The position numbers and the translations under genes are program-made. A DNA stretch of 64,000 nt from positions 62,001-126,000 of the forward strand of contig CAZICM010000004.1 of the NCBI GenBank assembly GCA_964537685.1. The letters are read 5' to 3'. Shown piece by piece: positions 8,198 to 16,827 of this stretch. Within the stretch, counting starts at the first letter, position 1; every line of letters begins with the position of its first letter. Source of the stretch: CAZICM01 sp964537685 (GTDB lineage Bacteria; Myxococcota_A; Polyangia; Polyangiales; Polyangiaceae). The notes under the pieces are model-generated. The model worked only from the letters and a program-made list of their open reading frames with translations. It was not told the origin of the DNA and ran no database searches.

Positions 8198-9703
8198 CTA
8201 GGGCTTGGCTGTCTCCCCAAGCGGGGCTTCCTTTGCCCCCTCGGGCTTGATCGCATCAGACACGGCCTTGTCTTGCTCCCGAGCTCCGCTTTCCTTCTCC
8301 AGCAACAAATTCTCATTCACCCCCGCATCCGCCTCGCCCTTGGGCGCTGCCCCCACAGCCGGAATCTCTTCTTCCTTCGGCGGAGGCCACTGCGTCACAT
8401 AACGCGGCGCTTCCCCAGGCCCAGATGCATCGATCCACGTCACGCTCCCAGCACCCGCCTGCCTCACATCCACATGAACAAAGGAACTATTGGGATAATA
8501 TCCACAACCCGTATCCTTTAGCGTCTTGCAAAAATTCACCAACTCTTCGTTGGCGATCCCCATCACCCGCACATCCAGCGCCCGCCCCGTCTGATGATGA
8601 CTCCCTTTGCTCTGCGGCCTATATCCGCTCACAACCGAGATATGCCGGCTCGGAAACTTCTGCGCAATGGCGTTCAATCGCAGCAATAACCCAGAATCAA
8701 GCCTCCGAATCCCAGGTGCAAGCTCGAGCGCATCCGCTTTCACCTTAGACCCAGCCTGCCCTGTCTTTCCCGTGGACGGCGCAAGCGTCTCCGGACGAGC
8801 CGCCCCCCAAGGCCGCGCCAGCACACTCAACTTGTCCCGCGACGCTAAGACCGGCCGCCCATCGCAATACACCAATGGAAGACTCTCGCCCTCCAAACCA
8901 CTGCGATCCACCGTAATCACCGGACCATAACAGGGTGGCTTTGGGGCCTCTTTGTCATTGCCACTTTTTTTGGCGCTCTTCCCCGAGCTCTTCGATGTCT
9001 TTCGCTTGGACGAACTCTCTCGCGATGCCGTCGCTCCCCGCTTGCCCTTGGAAGGCTTCGCTGACGCCGCTTTCTCCTTCGCCGCAGTTTTGGCCTTCGG
9101 CGCTTTCGCCTTGCCCTTTTCGCTCTTTTCGGCCTTCGCCGCCCGATGAACCTTGGTATCGCCCTTCGCGGGCGCGGGCTCGGCCTTCGGCGCCGCTTTC
9201 GCTTTCGCGTGCGCATGCTCGGCGTGCTCAGGCTTCGGAGGATCCACCGTCACAACCACCGCCGGCTTTGAAAGCGCTGTCATCTCCGGCTTCGCACCGG
9301 CATGTTCCACTTGCGGCGGCGAGGCTTCAGGAGCCTTCTTTTTCGCAGGCAACGCCGCATTCCCGGACACGGCTTTTTGCTGCTTCTTTAGCTCGGCCGC
9401 CCCTTTGGCCTTCACCGGTTTCGAAGCCGGCTGTTTTGAAGAAGCCCGCGCGGCCTTGGCGCGTTTGCCTTCCTTTGCAGGCGTTTTCGAAGCCTTGCCC
9501 GCCTTATGCGAATGCGGCTTCTTCGCCGCCGCGCCCTTTTGCGAAGGCTTTCCAGACACATCCGCCGCACGCTCAGAATTCGCCGGGGACTCCGCGGCCC
9601 AGGCAGCCCCAGGTCCTGCGACCAAAATTGGCCCCAAAGCCACCGCGAACGTGCTCACCGCGGTCATCAAACAACGCCCAAAACGAGTGTGCCGAAAGCT
9701 CAT
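8198..9703 (-). CDS. Secreted peptidase M15/DUF882-type protein with long Lys/Ala/Pro linker
   Basis: The start at 9703 is preferred over the ATG seven codons upstream because GAGGA lies 8 bases before it. The 501-residue protein has a signal peptide ending GAAWA/AES near residue 35. About 200 residues of Lys/Ala/Pro/Ser-rich, histone-H1-like sequence follow, then a C-terminal domain of the M15/YcbK (DUF882) type. The metal-binding motifs are SHHQTGRALDVRV and FVHVDVR, giving the usual His, Asp and His ligands. Such enzymes act on peptidoglycan cross-links in the periplasm. The strongly basic linker could bind acidic envelope polymers. The gene converges on the upstream lipoprotein gene with a gap of only 15 bases. 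Confidence 0.85.
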   Translation of the reverse strand: MSFRHTRFGRCLMTAVSTFAVALGPILVAGPGAAWAAESPANSERAADVSGKPSQKGAAAKKPHSHKAGKASKTPAKEGKRAKAARASSKQPASKPVKAKGAAELKKQQKAVSGNAALPAKKKAPEASPPQVEHAGAKPEMTALSKPAVVVTVDPPKPEHAEHAHAKAKAAPKAEPAPAKGDTKVHRAAKAEKSEKGKAKAPKAKTAAKEKAASAKPSKGKRGATASRESSSKRKTSKSSGKSAKKSGNDKEAPKPPCYGPVITVDRSGLEGESLPLVYCDGRPVLASRDKLSVLARPWGAARPETLAPSTGKTGQAGSKVKADALELAPGIRRLDSGLLLRLNAIAQKFPSRHISVVSGYRPQSKGSHHQTGRALDVRVMGIANEELVNFCKTLKDTGCGYYPNSSFVHVDVRQAGAGSVTWIDASGPGEAPRYVTQWPPPKEEEIPAVGAAPKGEADAGVNENLLLEKESGAREQDKAVSDAIKPEGAKEAPLGETAKP

Positions 9704-9936
9704 AACCGTGTTCCTCAGATGCACTCATCGCATGTGCCCAAAGCCAAGGCCCAATTTTCGGATCACCTTTTCTTTTCCCCCCTAGGCTTTGCGCGTCCTG
9801 TGATACAGGTGGAACCAGCCGCGCGCCTTATTTCTCCCCGATCGCGCCGCTTACCCCAAAACAATCAATTTGGATGAATTATTGATCATGATGAAGACGG
9901 GCACGCCCCAACCTCTGTGATCCACTAGGAAAAAAC

Positions 9937-10632
9937 ATGCGAAAGGCACGTCATCAAACCGTTACCAAAGTCTGGCACAACCCCGAAATCCAAAGCTTTC
10001 CCCGGAGATCGGAACCCGCCCTCAGCGCTCGGCCGGCGCCCTCACGCCACAAGATCGAGCCCGACCACAAAAAAGATGGAGGCAGGCACCGCGCCGCCCT
10101 AGAAGCATTGTTCACACCCAAGGCCGATCCAAAATCACCGCTTTCGGCGCAGTCCAACGAAAGCAGCGGACCTCAAAGCCGCGGCGGAGCAGCGCCCAAA
10201 AGCGAACGATCCCAAGGCCGCATCGTGCTTCCCTCCCAGCCCGCTCAAACCGATCCCCTGATGGAAGAGCGCAAACGCCTATTATCAAAGCTGTTGGTGG
10301 CCGAGGGCCGACCAAAAATTTCCAAAGCGGCCGCCGAATTTTTGCGCGCGGGCTTTGACTTTCCCGTCGATCAAGACGTGTATTTGCAGCTTTTGGAGCA
10401 CAACGACGACCACTACGTCCGCTCCGCAATCGACGGCCTCAGCTCGCTTTTGGCTGCGGAAGAGCCGAAACGAAGAGCCATTTTAGAATCGCGCCTGCGC
10501 CGCATTGAAGAATACGCCGAAGAAGCCGACACCCGCAAAGCGGCCGATCAGCTTCTGCGCAAGCTTGCCGTGGGCCGCACCCAAAGCGCCGGCCAAGCCA
10601 GCCGCAGCACACGAGACTCCGAGGCGTCCTGA
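9937..10632 (+). CDS. Hypothetical protein with charged disordered N-terminus
   Basis: The 231-residue protein is not recognised. Residues 1 to about 105 are rich in Pro, Ser, Arg and Lys and look disordered. From about 108 it is helical, with KLLVAEGRPKISKAAAEFL and then FDFPVDQDVYLQLLEHND, and a charged Arg/Glu C-terminus. The second half may be a small helical repeat domain scoring neighbouring lesions or partners, but nothing in the sequence fixes a function. Its stop overlaps the start of the next gene (TGATG), so the two are translationally coupled. A DTD gene follows in the same run. Confidence 0.7.
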   Translation: MRKARHQTVTKVWHNPEIQSFPRRSEPALSARPAPSRHKIEPDHKKDGGRHRAALEALFTPKADPKSPLSAQSNESSGPQSRGGAAPKSERSQGRIVLPSQPAQTDPLMEERKRLLSKLLVAEGRPKISKAAAEFLRAGFDFPVDQDVYLQLLEHNDDHYVRSAIDGLSSLLAAEEPKRRAILESRLRRIEEYAEEADTRKAADQLLRKLAVGRTQSAGQASRSTRDSEAS

Positions 10633-11048
10633 TGACACGAGCTGAATTCGAGGCCGAGCTTAGAAAACTGCTTCAAAGCGTAGAATCCAAGACCGAAAAC
10701 GAACGCTGTGTCGAGTGCACAAGCTGTGAAAAATGCTCGGACTGCACCTTCTGCAAAAACAGCAAAAGCCTAAGCCGCTGCCACTTTTGCACCGATTGCC
10801 AGCGCTGCTCCGAATGCACGCACTGCCGGGGCGGCCGCGATCTAAACGGCTGCAATCACTGCATTGCGTGTGAACGCTGCACCCAGTCGTCGTACTTAAT
10901 CCGCTGCACCGACTGCTCGGGATGCACCTATTGTTTTGGCTGCGTCGGCCTATCAAAAAAGGACTTTTGTATTCTCAACAAGAGCTACGACCGGCGCACT
11001 TACTTTGCGATCACGGCCAAACTCTCGCGCGAGCTGGGCCTGGGCTGA
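10632..11048 (+). CDS. Small protein with CxxC knuckle array
   Basis: The 138-residue protein has over 20 cysteines in a regular array of CxxC and CxxxxC spacings from about residue 22 to 115 (CVECTSCEKCSDCTFC, CHFCTDCQRCSECTHC, CTDCSGCTYCFGC). It ends with KDFCILNKSYDRRTYF, a tail that I recall from other bacterial Cys-rich repeat proteins. The spacing suits several zinc sites or a metal-binding ladder; no catalytic residues are seen. It overlaps the upstream gene by one base and precedes dtd by one base, so the three are co-translated. A link to tRNA quality control or metal homeostasis is only suggested by position. Confidence 0.75.
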   Translation: MTRAEFEAELRKLLQSVESKTENERCVECTSCEKCSDCTFCKNSKSLSRCHFCTDCQRCSECTHCRGGRDLNGCNHCIACERCTQSSYLIRCTDCSGCTYCFGCVGLSKKDFCILNKSYDRRTYFAITAKLSRELGLG

Positions 11049-11049
11049 C

Positions 11050-11499
11050 ATGCGCGCCGTCGTCCAGCGCGCCCACAAAGCGCAGGTCTCGGTGGAAGGC
11101 AAGGTGGTGGGCGCCATTGAACGGGGCCTGGTTGCCTTTGTCGGCGCGGAAAAAGGCGATACCGACGCCGATCTCAATTACACCGTCAACAAAATCGCCG
11201 GTCTTCGCGTCTTTCCCGACGATCAAGGCCGAATGTCGCGCGCCCTCTCCGACATCGGCGGAAGCCTATTGGCCATCAGCCAATTCACACTCTTCGGCGA
11301 TATGCGGCGGGGATTGCGCCCAAGCTTTGACGACGCGATGGAGCCCGCCGCGGCAGAAGCCCTATTCAACCGCTTTGTCGCCGAAGTCAAAGCCCGGGGC
11401 CTTCCCGTCCAAACCGGACAATTCCGCGCGATGATGGACGTCTACGTAGAAAACGACGGCCCCGTGACCATCCTCATTGACTCGCGCAAACGCTTCTAA
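11050..11499 (+). CDS. dtd: D-aminoacyl-tRNA deacylase (DTD)
   Basis: The start at 11050 gives 149 residues, the usual family length, beginning MRAVVQRAHKAQVSVEGKVV as expected for DTD; longer in-frame starts only add sequence overlapping the gene before. Both family signatures are present: SQFTLFGD near residue 77 and the GPVT motif (NDGPVTILID) near the C-terminus. The homodimeric cytoplasmic enzyme removes D-amino acids, and glycine mischarged on tRNA-Ala, from tRNA, which protects translation. It begins one base after the stop of the Cys-array gene, so it is translationally coupled to it. Confidence 0.97.
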   Translation: MRAVVQRAHKAQVSVEGKVVGAIERGLVAFVGAEKGDTDADLNYTVNKIAGLRVFPDDQGRMSRALSDIGGSLLAISQFTLFGDMRRGLRPSFDDAMEPAAAEALFNRFVAEVKARGLPVQTGQFRAMMDVYVENDGPVTILIDSRKRF

Positions 11500-11568
11500 A
11501 CAGCGTACATCCACAAAAACACAAAAACCCTGTTCGGCGGCGCGGCGCTCCCCTACACATCGCGCCCA

Positions 11569-12513
11569 ATGAAGATCGCTGTACTGGGAGCGGGCGTCTT
11601 GGGTCGGGTGTACGGAGCGAAACTGCTGCTCAACGGCGAGCGCGTTTGCTTTGTGGTCAAGCCTCAGCGGCTCACCGAAAACACTCCGTTTGTCATCGAA
11701 CAAGTCAATGGCTCAAACAACCGCGACGTAATCGAAGAGCCCGAACGGGTCGCGCAAGTGCCCCGCAAAACCGATTTGGTGCTGGTCACCGTGCGCTTTC
11801 ATGAACTCATGTCCGCGGCATCCACACTCTTTCCCGAGGGTTCGGAATCCAAAGCGCCGCTGATTCTGCTTACGCCCACGATGCCCGGCCAGCGCGCCCT
11901 TTTGGAGCAGGCGTGCGGACGCCCCTGTTTATGCGCAATGCCTGGAATCGCCGGGTATTTAAGCGAAAGAAACGCGATTCGTTATTGGATACCCGCGGCC
12001 ACCTCGACCCTGCTCGACGAACCCAGCGACACGGGGCTTCGGGCTTTATCCGAAACGCTTGCAAAAAAGCTAACCAACGCAGGACTTCCGGCCCGCCTGG
12101 AGACCAATGTGGAAGGCTTGAACGCCTCGACCACCATCGCCTTTTTTCCACTGATTGCGGCGGTGGCCGCGGGAGGCGGCGTCTTCGGTGTTCTCGGCGA
12201 CAAAGACCTCTTTTCCCTGGCCCTCGCGGCGGCCAAGGAATCGGAAGCCTTATCTCAAAGCCTGGGGCGCCCCGCGGCGTGGAGCTCGCTTCTGATGCGT
12301 TTTGTCGGCCCATTCACACTAAAACCCGCGGCCCGCCTCGCCGAACGCCTCTTTCCTGAAACCTTAATTTTTGTCGATCACCATTTCGGGCCTAAACTTC
12401 TCGATCAACACGTAGCAATGGGCGACACCATTCTTCAATTAGGCCGCGCCCGAAACCATTCCATGCCATCTCTCGAGAAACTCATGCTTATTCTTCGGGG
12501 CAAATCGGCCTAA
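11569..12513 (+). CDS. Ketopantoate reductase (ApbA/PanE)-family oxidoreductase
   Basis: The 314-residue protein starts with a Rossmann NAD(P)-binding motif (MKIAVLGAGVLGRVYGAKLL) of the 2-dehydropantoate 2-reductase family. It has the family's size and a helical C-terminal half. The central region (LVLVTVRFHELMSA) matches the nucleotide-proximal strand and loop of the fold. The catalytic Lys and the substrate loop could not be placed with certainty, so it may be a paralogue acting on another 2-keto or 3-keto substrate rather than PanE of pantothenate synthesis. It lies between dtd and an aldo/keto reductase gene, 18 bases before the latter, and the pair probably forms an operon. Confidence 0.8.
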   Translation: MKIAVLGAGVLGRVYGAKLLLNGERVCFVVKPQRLTENTPFVIEQVNGSNNRDVIEEPERVAQVPRKTDLVLVTVRFHELMSAASTLFPEGSESKAPLILLTPTMPGQRALLEQACGRPCLCAMPGIAGYLSERNAIRYWIPAATSTLLDEPSDTGLRALSETLAKKLTNAGLPARLETNVEGLNASTTIAFFPLIAAVAAGGGVFGVLGDKDLFSLALAAAKESEALSQSLGRPAAWSSLLMRFVGPFTLKPAARLAERLFPETLIFVDHHFGPKLLDQHVAMGDTILQLGRARNHSMPSLEKLMLILRGKSA

Positions 12514-12531
12514 ACAAAGCGGAGCAATTCT

Positions 12532-13359
12532 ATGCAATGGACAATTCAATCGACCTTAAAGCTAAACAATGGCATTGAGATCCCCCGTTTTGGATTGGGC
12601 GTATTCCGGACGGCGGCGGGAAAAGAAGCCAAACAAGCCGTATTGCACGCACTTAAAGCGGGCTACCGGCACATCGACACGGCGAAGATATACGGCAATG
12701 AAAAAGACGTAGGCGAAGCGATCCGGGAAAGCGGCATTCCGCGCAAAGATATTTTTGTAACGACCAAGCTGTGGAATGGCGATCAGGGCTATGACGCCGC
12801 GATGAAAGCCTTTGAAAAAAGCCTTTCGCTGCTGGGGCTCGATGTATTGGATTTATATTTAATTCACTGGCCGGTTCAGCATTTAAGAAAAGACTCGTGG
12901 AGGGCTTTGGTTGAGATTCAAAAACAAAAGCGCTGCCGGGCGATAGGGGTCAGCAATTATACCGTTAGGCATTTAAAAGAATTGATGAGCGACAGCTCTG
13001 TCGTTCCGGCGGTGAATCAGGTGGAGCTCAGCCCATTTTTAACGCAGCCCGAGCTCGTGCGTTTCTGCGCGGAACAAGGCATTGGGGTCGAAGCCTATAG
13101 TCCCTTGACCAAAGGCTTAAAATTAAGCCATCCCGTGATTGTACGCATCGCCGGGCAGCACCGGAAAACTCCGGCGCAGGTAATGATCCGCTGGGCACTT
13201 CAGCGCGATTTCATTGTGATTCCTAAATCGTCCAATCCCGCGCGCATCGAGGAAAATGCGGCTGTTTTCGATTTTGAACTAAGCCCTTCCGAAATGGCCA
13301 CGCTTGACGGGCTCAACGAAAATCTGCGAACGAGCTGGGATCCTACGGACGCGCCTTAG
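12532..13359 (+). CDS. Aldo/keto reductase
   Basis: The 275-residue protein is a cytoplasmic NADPH-dependent aldo/keto reductase of the prokaryotic 2,5-diketo-gluconate-reductase-like group. The catalytic tetrad is visible: Asp in HIDTAKIYGNE, Tyr in the same motif, Lys in VTTKLW and His in YLIHWPV. The C-terminal cofactor motif is VIPKSSNPARIEEN. A ribosome site (GCGGAGC) lies 8 bases before the ATG. The natural substrate cannot be told from sequence. Its 3' end overlaps the convergent pdxA gene by 17 bases. Confidence 0.95.
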   Translation: MQWTIQSTLKLNNGIEIPRFGLGVFRTAAGKEAKQAVLHALKAGYRHIDTAKIYGNEKDVGEAIRESGIPRKDIFVTTKLWNGDQGYDAAMKAFEKSLSLLGLDVLDLYLIHWPVQHLRKDSWRALVEIQKQKRCRAIGVSNYTVRHLKELMSDSSVVPAVNQVELSPFLTQPELVRFCAEQGIGVEAYSPLTKGLKLSHPVIVRIAGQHRKTPAQVMIRWALQRDFIVIPKSSNPARIEENAAVFDFELSPSEMATLDGLNENLRTSWDPTDAP

Positions 13360-14368
13360 CCAGCTTAGAAGCCAGCTTAATCGCCGCTTGCATCGCCCGG
13401 GCATCGGCCTTTCCCTGCCCGGCCAAATCGTACGCCGTTCCATGATCCACGCTCGTCCTCACCAGAGGCAGGCCCAGCGTCACATTCACCGCATCGCCAA
13501 AACTCAAGAGTTTGCTCGGTATCGTCGCCTGATCGTGATACATGCCGACAACACCATCGTATTCTTTCGCCACGGCCTTCCTGTAGGCCGTTTCTGCTCC
13601 GATCGGGCCAAATAATAGAGTTTTTATGCCCGCTTCTTCAAGGCGTGCCCTGGCCAGCCCGATACCCGGTTCAATTCGATCGATTTCTTCGCGGCCCAGA
13701 AGGCCACCCTCGCCCGCATGAGGATTGAGCGATGCGATCGCCACCTTGGGCAGCGGAATTCCGAGCCAATACAATAAACATGAAAGCCAATATGTGCTTA
13801 TTGAGACGGCTTCAGGGGTAATTGCCGCGGGCACTTGAGAAAGCGGCAAATGCGTCGTCACCAGCGATGTCGTCAAGGCTTCCGACCAAAACGCCATCAC
13901 CGCTTCGCGCGCCCCGAGCACCTTCGCCAAATATTCGGTATGACCTAAAAAATCGGCCGTTCCAGGCGCTCCGCTCGTCGCAATCGCATGCTTTGAAACA
14001 GGGCCGGTCACAAGCGCATCGCAATCGCCGCGCTCAACCAGAGACATCGCTTCGTTAATCCAATGAAATTGAGCCGCACCACTTTTGGCATTGGGTTTTC
14101 CCGGCTCGCATTCGGCGCCCACGGGAGTGCTCCGCGCATATACGCCTATTTGTCCGGGCATGAGCGCCTCCATGGCTTGCCTATCTTCGAGCACCACAAG
14201 GCTATTCCTAGGAATGCCGCGAAGCATGGCGGCCCGCGACACGACATCCATATCGCCGACCAATACACATGCCGTGTCTTCTTCTTTGGAGGCTGCTGCT
14301 ACGGCGATTTCAGGACCAATGCCGCTCGGACATCCGATGCTGATGGATACGATCGATTTTTTTATCAT
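13343..14368 (-). CDS. pdxA: 4-hydroxythreonine-4-phosphate dehydrogenase
   Basis: The 341-residue protein matches PdxA, which oxidises 4-phosphohydroxy-L-threonine in pyridoxal phosphate synthesis. Visible motifs are GCPSGIGPEI at the N-terminus, LVTGPVSKHAI, GHTEYLA, LNPHAGEGG, MYHDQATIP and VDHGTAYD. The three metal-binding histidines lie in GHTEY, NPHAG and YHDQ. The usual GDP of the first motif is GCP here. The start overlaps the 3' end of the response regulator gene by 59 bases. The N-terminal motif needs this start, so the overlap looks real and couples the two genes. It converges on the aldo/keto reductase gene. Confidence 0.95.
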   Translation of the reverse strand: MIKKSIVSISIGCPSGIGPEIAVAAASKEEDTACVLVGDMDVVSRAAMLRGIPRNSLVVLEDRQAMEALMPGQIGVYARSTPVGAECEPGKPNAKSGAAQFHWINEAMSLVERGDCDALVTGPVSKHAIATSGAPGTADFLGHTEYLAKVLGAREAVMAFWSEALTTSLVTTHLPLSQVPAAITPEAVSISTYWLSCLLYWLGIPLPKVAIASLNPHAGEGGLLGREEIDRIEPGIGLARARLEEAGIKTLLFGPIGAETAYRKAVAKEYDGVVGMYHDQATIPSKLLSFGDAVNVTLGLPLVRTSVDHGTAYDLAGQGKADARAMQAAIKLASKLAKARP

Positions 14369-15160
14369 TTTGATGGGATTTTAAACGGCGGGCTTCGCCT
14401 TCTTCGTCTTCATCGTCCCCGGAGCCGGAAGAAGAATCGGGGTGAGCGGCCAATTTGTAGCCCGAACCATGCAGCGTGACGATATGCACCGAGCTGCCCA
14501 ATTTTTTGCGAAGCCTGCGCACATGAATATCAATGGTGCGGCTCGAGCCTTCGTACATGTCGCCCCAAACGCGGGACAAAATTTCTCCCCGCGTAACCAG
14601 CCGGCCCCGGTGTTCGCAGAGATAAGCGAGCAGCGCGAATTCCTTGCCCGTCAGCGCAATTGGCACGCCGCCCGCCGTGACTTCGCGGCCTTCGCGGTCG
14701 ATCACAAGCTGGCCGATTTTCTGGCGCTCCTCGGTTGAAAACTCGCTCTTTTGCCATTCGGCGCGGCGGATGCGCGCATAGAGCTCGGCCGGCACATAAG
14801 GCACGAGCACAAAATCATCGAAGCCTCCCGCTGGATCGAGCCGGGCCACTTGGGCAACCGATAAGGCCGCAATGGCAAAGACTTCGCTCAGGCGTTCGTC
14901 GCGCTTGAGGTGGCGAAGCACGCGCACCGCTAAATCGGGCCGTTCCATCGCTTCGACGATGAGCGCCCGCACTTCAAAGCTTTCATGTCCGGTGAAGAGT
15001 TGATCGGGCTCGTCCCATAAATCGAGCGTGCGCACCCGGGCACCGAGCGATCTTAAAATATTCGCCGCGCCTTCTTCGCGCTCCAGATCCGGCGCGTGCC
15101 CCACCACAGCGACAAATGAACGCCGGGCCGATGCGCGCGGAGAGGCGGGATGCGAAGCCA

Positions 15161-15161
<1 letters not shown>
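14310..15161 (-). CDS. OmpR/PhoB-type response regulator with degenerate receiver
   Basis: The start at 15161 overlaps the tldD stop by one base (TAATG) and gives 283 residues; a longer in-frame start at 15263 would lie inside tldD. The C-terminal half is a clear OmpR-type winged helix (ALTGKEFALLAYLCEHRGR, VTRGEILSRVWG, SRTIDIHVRRLRKKL, GSGYKL). The N-terminal half has receiver-like secondary structure but lacks the acidic pair, the phospho-accepting Asp (LIVEAMER in its place) and the conserved Lys (DDFVLVPYVP). It is therefore probably phosphorylation-independent. An acidic and basic tail of about 45 residues follows the DNA-binding domain and overlaps pdxA. The regulated genes are unknown. 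Confidence 0.88.
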
Positions 15162-16609
<1,448 letters not shown>

Positions 16610-16827
16610 GAGGCTTGCGACTCTAGCAAAAGAGCGCAGAAGAAGAATCCAAAGCCCCGCGGCGCGTCTTTTTGCCGGGGATCGGCCCGTTTAACCCATC
16701 AAAAAGGTGACGGACGGCTCAAAACCAAGTAACGCGATCGGCACAGAAGTTTAGAAATCCCTTGCGGGCGCTTGTGCGCAGGTACGGGATTCGATAGTGT
16801 TTTTCGTGGAATTGAGCTTTTCACAGG

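Noticed and set aside
8935..9705. Plus-strand open frame, Pro/Ser/Ala-rich.
   Set aside because: It is antisense to the Lys/Ala/Pro linker of the peptidase, whose composition keeps all frames open.
10936..11049. Upstream start for dtd.
   Set aside because: The extra 38 residues have no DTD similarity and overlap the Cys-array gene; the family start is at 11050.
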